Assembly (NCBI GenBank): GCA_016776905.1
Contig: JADHSM010000016.1
Span: 1-64,000 of the forward strand
From: Planctomycetota bacterium
GTDB taxonomy: Bacteria; Planctomycetota; UBA8108; UBA1146
Direction: 5' to 3'
Length of the DNA: 64,000 nucleotides
The notes beneath the pieces are model-generated. The model was given only the letters and a program-made list of their open reading frames with translations, ran no database searches and was not told the DNA's origin. Position 1 is the first letter of the stretch, and each line of letters starts with the position of its first letter. Position numbers and translations under genes: made by a program. Below are positions 44,006-51,617 of the stretch, in pieces.

Positions 44006-44949
44006 TTCAGCCCCTTGAGCCCCAGCGATTTTTCGACAAGAGCCATTCGTACATAAACCCCCGCTGACACCTGATCTAAAATTTGAGACCGGGGTCCATC
44101 CGCGACACCACTACTGATCTCAACTCCACGATTCATAGGACCCGGGTGGAGTACACAAAATTCACTGTTCACCGATTCCAGTCGTTTTTCGTCCAACTGG
44201 TACTCAGAAATATAATCGGAGAGAGGGAGGCCCATTCCTCCTTCGATACGTTCATGTTGTATTCTCAAAACCTGAATCGCGTCCAAGCGGGGCAGTTCGG
44301 CATCCAAGTCAGTACTGACGGAAACACCTTTAGGCCAACCTGTTTCACTGAGAAACTCTGGAGGTCCAATTAGTACGACTTCCGCTCCCAGTGCCGTAAA
44401 TGCAACGGCATCGCTTCTGGCGACACGACTATGAACCACGTCTCCGAGAATTCCGATTCTCCGACCTTCCAAATTCTCAAAATGATCCAACAATACTCTG
44501 GCGTCTAAGAGGCCCTGACTCGGATGAGCTTTCGTTCCCCCACCGGCATTGAGTACTCCCGCACGACAATGCTCTGCCAATCCGTCGATCACTTCATCGC
44601 TCTTGTCACGCACAACGATGGCCCCCGCCCCCAGCGCTTCCAGCACTTGAGCCGTGTCGAGCATCGACTCACCTTTCAGAAGGCTGGATCGATCTGCCGG
44701 AAGCTCGACGACGTCGACTCCTAATTCTTGGCAAGCCACTCGAAAGGAGAGCGAGGTTCGGGTGCTGGGTTCAGAGAAGAGCAAAGCGACACGAGGACGC
44801 GGCCCACCCATTTCGCGAGAGTTTGCGGACTCCGCTGCAAGACCTTTACGGAATTGAGCAGCACGATCGAGCAGGTCCTTGATCTCTACAGCAGAAAGAC
44901 TGGAGAGTTCTATCAAATTCCAAGGGCTGGTATCTTTTGTTCCTAGCAA
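44002..44949 (-). CDS. pyrB: Aspartate carbamoyltransferase catalytic subunit
   Basis: This 315-residue enzyme joins carbamoyl phosphate and aspartate, the first committed step of pyrimidine synthesis. The carbamoyl-phosphate site is FSEPSTRTSLSF near residue 58 and the other signatures are LLKGESMLDTAQVLE, GGGTKAHPSQGLLDA and LHPGPMNRGVEIS. It is the ATCase type rather than OTCase. No pyrI is seen near. The TTG start has GGAGGGAG upstream and overlaps the end of the mnmE-like gene by 7 bases. A vanZ-like gene follows with a GTGA overlap. Confidence 0.93.
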   Translation of the reverse strand: MLGTKDTSPWNLIELSSLSAVEIKDLLDRAAQFRKGLAAESANSREMGGPRPRVALLFSEPSTRTSLSFRVACQELGVDVVELPADRSSLLKGESMLDTAQVLEALGAGAIVVRDKSDEVIDGLAEHCRAGVLNAGGGTKAHPSQGLLDARVLLDHFENLEGRRIGILGDVVHSRVARSDAVAFTALGAEVVLIGPPEFLSETGWPKGVSVSTDLDAELPRLDAIQVLRIQHERIEGGMGLPLSDYISEYQLDEKRLESVNSEFCVLHPGPMNRGVEISSGVADGPRSQILDQVSAGVYVRMALVEKSLGLKGLK

Positions 44950-46112
44950 CGGTTCACTCCCTCCAAATAATCCTGAAGACAGACCTGGCCATTATCCCCA
45001 GAATCTAGGGCAGAGACCAATCTCTCTAAAAAGATGACATGCTCGTCAAGGAAGGGATAGGGTCCCCCTTCCGGAACGGTCGATTGACCATACAAAACTT
45101 GAAGGATCTGATCTTCCAATAATCCCAGTCCCTCCCCAGTCTTTGCCGAAATAGCGAGGTCATCGTTCGGTGGCAATGGGGTCGACAAAAACTCATCACA
45201 TCTGCTCAGAACCCGAATCACAGGCACATCTTCCGGGAAAACGAATGCACTCTCTGGGATCGACGAGACTTCTTTTTGAGAATCATCAACAATCATTTCT
45301 TCCAGTCGAGCAGGCGGTATCAACTCCACGACAAGATCTGCATTTCGGATGGCTTCTTTCACTCGCAACAATCCTTGCTCTTCAATAAGTCCAGGTGATT
45401 CTCGCCAACCAGCACCATCGACAAGGGTCAGGGGGAATCCGTTGATCTGAGTAGATGCCACGACCAAATCACGAGTCGTTCCTTCTTCGGGCGTCACAAT
45501 CGAGCGGTCTTCTCCCACCAAAACATTCAGGAGTGTACTTTTCCCAGCATTGGTCACTCCAGTAAGAACGACCACCGAAGATTTCATGACAGCTCTGCCA
45601 AGAAGCCCCCGATCCAGAACCTCTCGAACTTCATCAATGGAAGGCGCTTGTCTCTTCCATTTCTCCACCACTCCCGCAAAACCTGATGGAGATGCTTGCT
45701 CCAAAAGAAAAGAACAAGCTTCGGGACTGATGACTTCTGTTAAACGACCCAACGCTTGGCCCAGTACCTTTTCAGCAACAGCCTCTTCAGGGACTCGGAA
45801 AATCTGATCTGAATCCGCACTATGAACAGCGCCCAATTCGACACAGCGGTGGATCACTTCTTCCAAAATGAGAGGACTTCCGTGGGTCGTTAACACAAAT
45901 TGAAAGGGAGGATCCGGCCAAGAAAGACAAAGGCCGTCATCGATGGACTGCCCGGATGCATCGAGGAATTCGGTATATGTGGCTCCACCCTTTAAAGGTT
46001 GGGAAAGCAGATCCTGCAATAGACTTTCACACTGAGAGCGATCACCTGCGAGCCCCAATGCATGAAGCGCTGAGGTTCCTGGGCCAGAGAGGGAGCAAAC
46101 AGAAATACTCAT
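44943..46112 (-). CDS. MnmE-like GTPase, atypical
   Basis: This 389-residue protein has the MnmE layout: a folate-like N-terminal domain (weak), a helical domain, and a GTPase domain inserted near residues 175-320 with G1 GVTNAGKSTLLN, G2 EEGTTRD, G3 VDGAGW and G5 AISAKTGEG. MnmE modifies the wobble uridine of tRNA together with MnmG. Differences are the shorter length (usual about 450), G3 DGAGW in place of DTAG, G4 SRCD in place of NKxD, and an end at Cys without the Ile-Gly-Lys of the CIGK tail. It may be a degenerate or specialised paralogue. It shares 1 base with coaX and 7 with pyrB. Confidence 0.8.
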   Translation of the reverse strand: MSISVCSLSGPGTSALHALGLAGDRSQCESLLQDLLSQPLKGGATYTEFLDASGQSIDDGLCLSWPDPPFQFVLTTHGSPLILEEVIHRCVELGAVHSADSDQIFRVPEEAVAEKVLGQALGRLTEVISPEACSFLLEQASPSGFAGVVEKWKRQAPSIDEVREVLDRGLLGRAVMKSSVVVLTGVTNAGKSTLLNVLVGEDRSIVTPEEGTTRDLVVASTQINGFPLTLVDGAGWRESPGLIEEQGLLRVKEAIRNADLVVELIPPARLEEMIVDDSQKEVSSIPESAFVFPEDVPVIRVLSRCDEFLSTPLPPNDDLAISAKTGEGLGLLEDQILQVLYGQSTVPEGGPYPFLDEHVIFLERLVSALDSGDNGQVCLQDYLEGVNRC

Positions 46113-46870
46113 TACAGTTCCTTGTCACGAAGACAGGCTTCCAACCCATCTAAGACCAAGCCTGGTACCCATTCCGTCTCACTGAAAAGACCTTCGAGCA
46201 GAGCTGCATCTCCTCCAGTGATCACGGTCACCGGATCTGAGACCCCCTCTTCAAACCAACCTCTCTTTATTCTTTCATGAAGTTCCTGAACACCTCCACG
46301 AAACAAACCTCGTATTCCACCTTCGATAGCCACCTTGGATTCTGTGGCCCAGCCGAATCCGGGATCAGCCACTTCACTTCCAAAAGGTAATCCCGGTGCA
46401 CGGTCATGGAGAGATTGGCGAACCGCCGCCCAACCTGGAGCGATCCAACCACCGAGTAGAACACCATCCTGAGACACCGCATCCACAGTGACTGCCGTTC
46501 CAGCATCGATCACGATAGCAGCATGGGAACCGGGACGATCACACCAAGCTTTGGCACACAGAGCCCTATCAGCACCGGTATTTCCGGGTTGATCAGTACC
46601 TACATTTTTAGGGAGATCTGCGCCACTCAGAATCCATATCGGCTGAGGGGTGGACAACATGGACAGTTCTCGAGCGAGAGTGTCTTTGAGATCAGGTCGA
46701 AGACATGAAACTGCAACGGCCTCAAGACCGCCCGGCAACTGATTTAATTCGTGGACGAGATCGACGAACGGGTTCTCATAAGAACCATATCCCTCGATAG
46801 AGTTATCCGCCGCGACTCTCAGTCGCCAATGAATACGAGTGTTCCCCGAATCAACAACCAGTGTAGGCAA
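46112..46870 (-). CDS. coaX: Type III pantothenate kinase
   Basis: This 252-residue enzyme phosphorylates pantothenate, the first step to coenzyme A. The ASKHA-fold motifs are VVDSGNTRIHW at the start (family DxGNT), TGADRALCAKAW near 95 and AIVIDAGTAVTVDAVSQDG near 120, with a later ITGGDAALL. Type III enzymes are the usual form in many Gram-negatives and are not inhibited by CoA. The start is a TTG with GGGAGG upstream, which lies in the 3' arm of a 9-bp hairpin. It comes after pilT and shares 1 base with the mnmE-like gene. Confidence 0.92.
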   Translation of the reverse strand: MPTLVVDSGNTRIHWRLRVAADNSIEGYGSYENPFVDLVHELNQLPGGLEAVAVSCLRPDLKDTLARELSMLSTPQPIWILSGADLPKNVGTDQPGNTGADRALCAKAWCDRPGSHAAIVIDAGTAVTVDAVSQDGVLLGGWIAPGWAAVRQSLHDRAPGLPFGSEVADPGFGWATESKVAIEGGIRGLFRGGVQELHERIKRGWFEEGVSDPVTVITGGDAALLEGLFSETEWVPGLVLDGLEACLRDKEL

Positions 46871-46895
46871 GGTATCCTCCCTAGAAGAGGATACC
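46871..46895 (-). promoter_or_regulatory. Hairpin covering the coaX ribosome binding site
   Basis: GGTATCCTC and GAGGATACC are perfect complements with a 7-base loop and end at the base before the TTG start of coaX. The GGGAGG ribosome binding site lies at the loop and in the 3' arm, so folding would hide it. It could be a thermosensor-like or translation-control hairpin; no T-run follows, so it is unlikely to be a terminator for pilT. Confidence 0.6.
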
Positions 46896-46927
46896 TGTAA
46901 CCGAGGCTCGACCCCAGTAACTCGTGC

Positions 46928-48025
46928 CTAGTAATCGAAGTCGAAATCTCCCATAGCATTCCCTTTGACCACCCCACGCAGTTCCAACTGGAGTTCTTCG
47001 GGAAAGTCGGAGAAGGATAGAGCATCCTCAAGAGTGATTCTGTCGGCTCTGTAGAGATCCCTGAGGGACTGATTGAAGGTGTTGGAGCCGTAATGCTCGC
47101 CATCGCGAACAGCCCCATGCATCTCATGGGTCCGTCCTTCACGCAACAATTCTCTGATCGTCGGACTGTTGATCATCATCTCTAAAGCAGGCACTCTTCC
47201 CGAACCATCAAGGGAGGGTATCAGTCTTTGACAAACCACCCCTGAGAGAACCAATGAGAGCTGAAGTCTAATTAAGTCATGCTGATGAGGCGGAAAGAAA
47301 TGGATGATGCGTTCCACAGTCTGGACGGCATTGACTGTGTGCAATGTAGAGAGCACAAGATGTCCTGTCTCTGCGGCAGCAATAGCAGCTTCCATCGTTT
47401 CTCGATCACGCATTTCACCGATAAGAATCACATCTGGACTCTGACGTAATGAATGCCGCAAAGCCGTAGGGAAAGACTCGGTATCGATTCCGATCTCTCT
47501 TTGATCGATGATTGATTTCCGGTCCCTAAAAGTAAATTCGATGGGATCTTCAATAGTCACAATATGACGATTCGCAGTTTCGTTGATGTGATGAACCATC
47601 GAAGCCAAAGTCGTCGATTTTCCAGATCCTGTATTTCCGGTTACAAGAACGAGTCCTCGCTTCTGCTCCGCGAGCTTCGTCAAAGTGTCACTGGGTAGTC
47701 CGAGATCATCAAAATTTGAAACGTTTTGAGAAACGTGCCGAAAAACAAAACCGAGCTGCCCCCTCTGGTGAAAAATATTCACCCTGAATCGCCCTATTCC
47801 TGGGAGATCATAGGAAGTGTCAATGTCTAGTTTTTGAGGCAATGCATCCGGTCGTGAGTCCTGAATAATCTCTAGGAATTCCTGAGACTTACGAGGAGAG
47901 ATCTCTTCGCAGTCGAGAAATTGAACAGCACCGTCGACACGAAGAGAAGGTGGGCAACCCACCTTGATAAACATGTCTGAAGCATTCTCAACAACCATAC
48001 GACGCAACAACTCGTGAAATTCCAT
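46928..48025 (-). CDS. pilT: PilT-type pilus retraction ATPase
   Basis: This 365-residue ATPase has the PilT set: Walker A VTGNTGSGKSTTLAS near residue 127, Asp box IVTIEDPIEF, Walker B SPDVILIGEMRD and His box ETGHLVLSTLHT. PilT powers retraction of type IV pili and so twitching motility. The AIRNLIRE motif of PilT is TIRELLRE here, and the C-terminus has a run of Asp and Phe (DFDFDY). The ATG at 48025 follows GGGAG; the longer frame to 48082 has no family similarity. The rest of the pilus assembly operon is 3.6 kb away on the same strand. Confidence 0.9.
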   Translation of the reverse strand: MEFHELLRRMVVENASDMFIKVGCPPSLRVDGAVQFLDCEEISPRKSQEFLEIIQDSRPDALPQKLDIDTSYDLPGIGRFRVNIFHQRGQLGFVFRHVSQNVSNFDDLGLPSDTLTKLAEQKRGLVLVTGNTGSGKSTTLASMVHHINETANRHIVTIEDPIEFTFRDRKSIIDQREIGIDTESFPTALRHSLRQSPDVILIGEMRDRETMEAAIAAAETGHLVLSTLHTVNAVQTVERIIHFFPPHQHDLIRLQLSLVLSGVVCQRLIPSLDGSGRVPALEMMINSPTIRELLREGRTHEMHGAVRDGEHYGSNTFNQSLRDLYRADRITLEDALSFSDFPEELQLELRGVVKGNAMGDFDFDY

Positions 48026-48122
48026 AATTTCTCCCAGATGGTAGGAGGCCACGTCCCCCCTTCTTCGCAGGGGAGTCCACACAAGAATACGATGGAATCA
48101 TTCACTCTGTCGAAAAAGCCTC

Positions 48123-49136
48123 TTAGGACTCTTCTGGGGGGTTCAGGAGAACCCAGAGCTTTTCTAGTACTTCACGGATCCCTTGTCCGGTGACGCCGGA
48201 AATAACAAGAACCGGGGCCTCTAATCGATCCTCTAAACCGCTCCGCAATTGATCCAACTCTTCTTCGAGCATCAGATCTGATTTGTTGATCACTGTAATC
48301 GTCGGGCGACTTGCTAACTCTTTGGAGTGAGAAGAGACTTCTCCCCTTATGACAGAATGATCCGTGAGCAATTGATCAAGATCTCGATCATGCGGATCCA
48401 AGAGATGCAACATGACTCGAGTTCGTTCTAAATGCTTGAGGAAGCCTATTCCTAATCCCACACCATCTGCCGCTCCCTCGATGAGACCGGGAACGTCTGC
48501 CAACACGATACGTCGAAAGATGTCGAGTTCAGCAATACCCAACTGGGGACTCAAAGTCGTAAAGGGATAATCTGCAATTTTTGGATGCGCACTGGAGACA
48601 CGAGAAAGAAACGTACTTTTGCCTGCATTAGGAAGACCAAGAAGCCCCACATCGGCGATCAATTTGAGTTCGAGATGAACCCGAAATTCTTCACCTTCGA
48701 TTCCTGGAGTGATCTCCCGTGGACTTTGATGAGTTGCTGTAGCAAAGCGGGCATTACCTCGCCCCCCCTTGCCCCCTTCGGCAATCACAAACTCTTCCTC
48801 GGCAGTCGTGAGATCGACAATCAATTCACCCGACTCGGAATAAACCATCGTGCCGACGGGAACCGGGATCCTGAGATCTTGGCCCATCCGTCCCGACTGA
48901 TTTTTACTGGAGCCGGGTCGTCCCTTTTCCGCTTTGTGAACGGGACGCCCAGTGAAATCGAGGAGAGTTTGAACGTGGACATCGGCAACGAGAATCACGT
49001 GGCCTCCTCGGCCTCCGTCTCCCCCGTCAGGGCCTCCGCGAGGAATATACTTCTCTCGTCGGAACGAACTGCATCCATCTCCGCCCTTACCGGCGTAGAC
49101 GTTGATCCAGACCTCGTCTACGAAGCGGATACTCAA
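48123..49136 (-). CDS. obg: Obg/CgtA GTPase
   Basis: This 337-residue GTPase acts in late assembly of the large ribosomal subunit and in stress and cell-cycle control. The glycine-rich Obg domain is at the start (YAGKGGDGCSSFRREKYIP, then GGPDGGDGGRGGHVILVAD), followed by the G domain: GLPNAGKSTFLS near 166, DVPGLIEGA near 213, INKSD near 282 and ISGVTGQG near 315. The start is a TTG. It follows rplU and rpmA, the standard gene order, 24 bases after the rpmA stop. A C-terminal OCT domain is not present, as in many species. Confidence 0.94.
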   Translation of the reverse strand: MSIRFVDEVWINVYAGKGGDGCSSFRREKYIPRGGPDGGDGGRGGHVILVADVHVQTLLDFTGRPVHKAEKGRPGSSKNQSGRMGQDLRIPVPVGTMVYSESGELIVDLTTAEEEFVIAEGGKGGRGNARFATATHQSPREITPGIEGEEFRVHLELKLIADVGLLGLPNAGKSTFLSRVSSAHPKIADYPFTTLSPQLGIAELDIFRRIVLADVPGLIEGAADGVGLGIGFLKHLERTRVMLHLLDPHDRDLDQLLTDHSVIRGEVSSHSKELASRPTITVINKSDLMLEEELDQLRSGLEDRLEAPVLVISGVTGQGIREVLEKLWVLLNPPEES

Positions 49137-49160
49137 TGGAAGTTCGCCCGACTCAGAGAA

Positions 49161-49409
49161 TCAGGAAGTGACGGGGTCGATATGAACCCGCCTGCGGGTT
49201 CCAAAACGAACCTTACCTTCGATGAGGGCGAAAAGTGTGTAGTCTTTGCCCATACCAACGTTGTGGCCCGGATGGAATTTGGTTCCGCATTGCCTAACGA
49301 TAATATTTCCAGCGATGACATTTTCACCACCGTACTTTTTGACGCCACGATTTTGGGCATTTGAGTCGCGCCCGTTACGTGAGGCGCCCTGACCCTTCTT
49401 ATGTGCCAT
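49161..49409 (-). CDS. rpmA: Ribosomal protein bL27
   Basis: This 82-residue protein is L27 of the large subunit. The N-terminus [20 protein letters not shown] and later [20 protein letters not shown] are the family pattern; the N-terminal tail reaches into the peptidyl transferase centre. It lies between rplU and obg on the same strand. Length is normal. The ATG at 49409 has AGGAG upstream. Confidence 0.96.
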   Translation of the reverse strand: MAHKKGQGASRNGRDSNAQNRGVKKYGGENVIAGNIIVRQCGTKFHPGHNVGMGKDYTLFALIEGKVRFGTRRRVHIDPVTS

Positions 49410-49464
49410 TTATGAACTCCTGTTTCGGTTTCCCTACCCTGTTTTCACAAAGGTAGAAAATCAA

Positions 49465-49779
49465 CTAGCTGGCGATCTTGCCGATGCGAACCTTGATGTA
49501 CTTCTGGCGGTGACCCTTGCGACTATGTGAATTTTTACGTCTACGGAAACGATGGAAGATAATCTTAGGACCCTTCACCTCTCCGATAACTTCAGCCTCA
49601 ACAGTTGCACCCGCGACCAGAGGAGTTCCGCAAACGAAATCTCCACTGCCCGGTTCAAGAGCAAGAACATCCGAAAACTGCAGGGTACTTCCTGCTTCTG
49701 CTTCACGGAAATCCAGGAAAAGGGTTTCACCCTCCTCCACACGGTATTGACGACCACCGTCGCGAAAAATCGCGTGCAT
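49465..49779 (-). CDS. rplU: Ribosomal protein bL21
   Basis: This 104-residue protein is L21 of the large subunit; it binds 23S rRNA. The start MHAIFRDGGRQYRVEEGE and the end IIFHRFRRRKNSHSRKGHRQ then KYIKVRI are the family patterns. The ATG at 49779 has AGGAG upstream. It leads the rplU-rpmA-obg unit. The 133 bases before it, up to the rng stop, hold no gene; a promoter may lie there but I cannot place one with confidence. Confidence 0.96.
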   Translation of the reverse strand: MHAIFRDGGRQYRVEEGETLFLDFREAEAGSTLQFSDVLALEPGSGDFVCGTPLVAGATVEAEVIGEVKGPKIIFHRFRRRKNSHSRKGHRQKYIKVRIGKIAS

Positions 49780-49912
49780 GGCTCCTCTTTCTTCTCAACG
49801 ACCCCTAAGGACCGATCCATTGATCAAGTAAAGTAATACTACACAGGGCCAAAAATCCTTCGGATCATCGGCTTCATCCCTTCACCAGGATGAGTCGGGC
49901 TCTGGCAGATCC

Positions 49913-51412
49913 CTAACGATACCGGATTGCCCAGCATTCTGGCGACCAATCTTTCCCAGATTCTAGGATGATTCTTGTTCCGGTCTTTTCCTCAAGAGTC
50001 AGCAATTCGTCCCCCCGCATCTCCCGGAGACGATCTTTGACGCCCTCTTCAACGGTCACGATGGCCTCCAGAACCCCTTCAATCGCCAATCCACGGCCTA
50101 ACTCGCGAAGAAGGCCCGGAGCCACACGGTGCTCAATTCGCACCGTTCCCCGTCCATTACAGGTTGGGCAGGAAATTCGCCCCTGACGATTTTTTGAGGG
50201 GCCGAGTCGCTGGCGAGTGATTTCAAGGAGTCCAAATCTCGATATCGGGGCATACCAGATCTTTGCTCTGTCCTGCCGAGTCGCTTCCCGGAAGTGATTT
50301 TCCAGTGCATCTCGGTTGGATTCTTCCAACATATCGATGAAATCACAAACGACGACTCCACCCAGATCGCGCAATCGGATTTGACGAGCGACCTCACTGG
50401 CAGCCTCAAGGTTGGTCGTCAAAGCCGTTTCTTCGAGATCGACGGCGGACATCCCACGGCCCGAATTGACATCGATCGCCACCAAAGCTTCCGTCTCTTC
50501 AATGACGATCGCTCCCCCACCGGCTAATCGAACTGTTCGATCATAGATGCTATCGATTTGATCCTGCAGTCCTCTATGACGAAAGAGTGAAGTCTTACCT
50601 CTGTAGAGATCGATCTTGAAATCATCCTGCAAGTTCCAACGGCCTAATTCATTTTTGAGAAGAGCACCCTGTTTTTCATCGTCGATGAGTATTTCGTCGA
50701 TGTACGGCAAGAATAAATCTCTTGCGACCTTCCCCATCAAATCATCTTCCTGATGCAATTTGACCGGAGCGGATGCGTCCAACGCCTTAGTACTCAATTG
50801 ATTCCAAGTTTCCCCTAGCGTCATCACTTCATGCGTCAATTCCTCGACGTTGGTCTCTAATCCCGCAGTCCGAACGATCACACCTGCACCAGCGATCACA
50901 GGAAGCTGTCCTGCAAGTTCTCTCAATCGATGACGTTCATCTTCATCTTCAATACGACGAGAAATCCCGGGTTTCTCAGCACCGCCCAACAGCACAAGGT
51001 TTCTGCCGGGAACAGAAACATAGGTCGTAACGCTAGGCCCTTTTTGACCAATGGCATCCTTTGAGACTTGAACGACCATCAACTGCCCAGGCTGAACGCA
51101 ATCTTGAATGTTGCCGGTTCCCCTTCGCCTTGGAAAAGAATCGTTAAATGCCTCAAAAGGTAATCGAGATCCACCGTCGTAACCGGGATGGATATCTGAA
51201 AAATGAAGGAAAGCAGACCGACGCTCGCCGATATCAATAAACGCCGCCTGAATGGCGGGCTCGACATTCAGCACCCGTCCAAGATAGATATTCCCCAACA
51301 GGACCGGTTTATTGTGCTGTCCCTCACTATGATATTCCCATAGTTTTCCGGAGCTATCCGTCAGAGCGACTGCTTTCCCCGAGTCTTCTCGGGTTTGTAT
51401 CATAAGTCGCAT
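49913..51412 (-). CDS. rng: Ribonuclease G/E family protein
   Basis: This 499-residue endoribonuclease processes rRNA and tRNA precursors and degrades mRNA. The S1-like RNA-binding region is near residue 40-125 (IYLGRVLNVEPAIQAAFIDI followed by GERRSAFLHF), the DNase-like catalytic part has VAIDVNSGRGMSA near 310 and VVCDFIDM near 350 with the metal-binding Asp residues, and the Zn-link is CPTCNGRGTVR near 435. The length fits RNase G rather than the longer RNase E, so no degradosome scaffold is present. It sits between rplU and the pil operon. Confidence 0.92.
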   Translation of the reverse strand: MRLMIQTREDSGKAVALTDSSGKLWEYHSEGQHNKPVLLGNIYLGRVLNVEPAIQAAFIDIGERRSAFLHFSDIHPGYDGGSRLPFEAFNDSFPRRRGTGNIQDCVQPGQLMVVQVSKDAIGQKGPSVTTYVSVPGRNLVLLGGAEKPGISRRIEDEDERHRLRELAGQLPVIAGAGVIVRTAGLETNVEELTHEVMTLGETWNQLSTKALDASAPVKLHQEDDLMGKVARDLFLPYIDEILIDDEKQGALLKNELGRWNLQDDFKIDLYRGKTSLFRHRGLQDQIDSIYDRTVRLAGGGAIVIEETEALVAIDVNSGRGMSAVDLEETALTTNLEAASEVARQIRLRDLGGVVVCDFIDMLEESNRDALENHFREATRQDRAKIWYAPISRFGLLEITRQRLGPSKNRQGRISCPTCNGRGTVRIEHRVAPGLLRELGRGLAIEGVLEAIVTVEEGVKDRLREMRGDELLTLEEKTGTRIILESGKDWSPECWAIRYR

Positions 51413-51550
51413 CTCTTACCGCCAGAATCTTGCTAGGTGACACCTTCACTCTGACAATCAGAGCGTATCGAAGTGTTAACAAGATACCCTCATGAAAGTC
51501 CCCGTCCAGTGGAGCGAAGGATGTCCTATCACTTCCTCGCTTCCAGAATT

Positions 51551-51587
51551 GAAAACAGGCCCCCGCAGCATTGCTACGGGGACCTGT
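51551..51587 (-). terminator. Rho-independent terminator of the pil operon
   Basis: On the minus strand ACAGGTCCCCG pairs with CGGGGGCCTGT around a roughly 11-base loop, which can pair further (TAGCA...TGCTG), and TTTTC follows. It lies 31 bases past the pilQ stop codon. It marks the end of the pilMNO-pilQ transcript; the rest of the 205-base gap up to rng holds nothing I recognise. Confidence 0.8.
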
Positions 51588-51617
51588 GAAATCTCGTCAT
51601 CAGTTATTTAATTGCGA

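Noticed and set aside
44943..44949. Frameshift that would lengthen the mnmE-like gene to the CIGK end
   Set aside because: The bases after the stop are the start of pyrB; no frame gives Ile-Gly-Lys.
46871..46895. Terminator for pilT
   Set aside because: No T-run follows and the coaX start codon is directly next to the stem, so a regulatory hairpin fits better.
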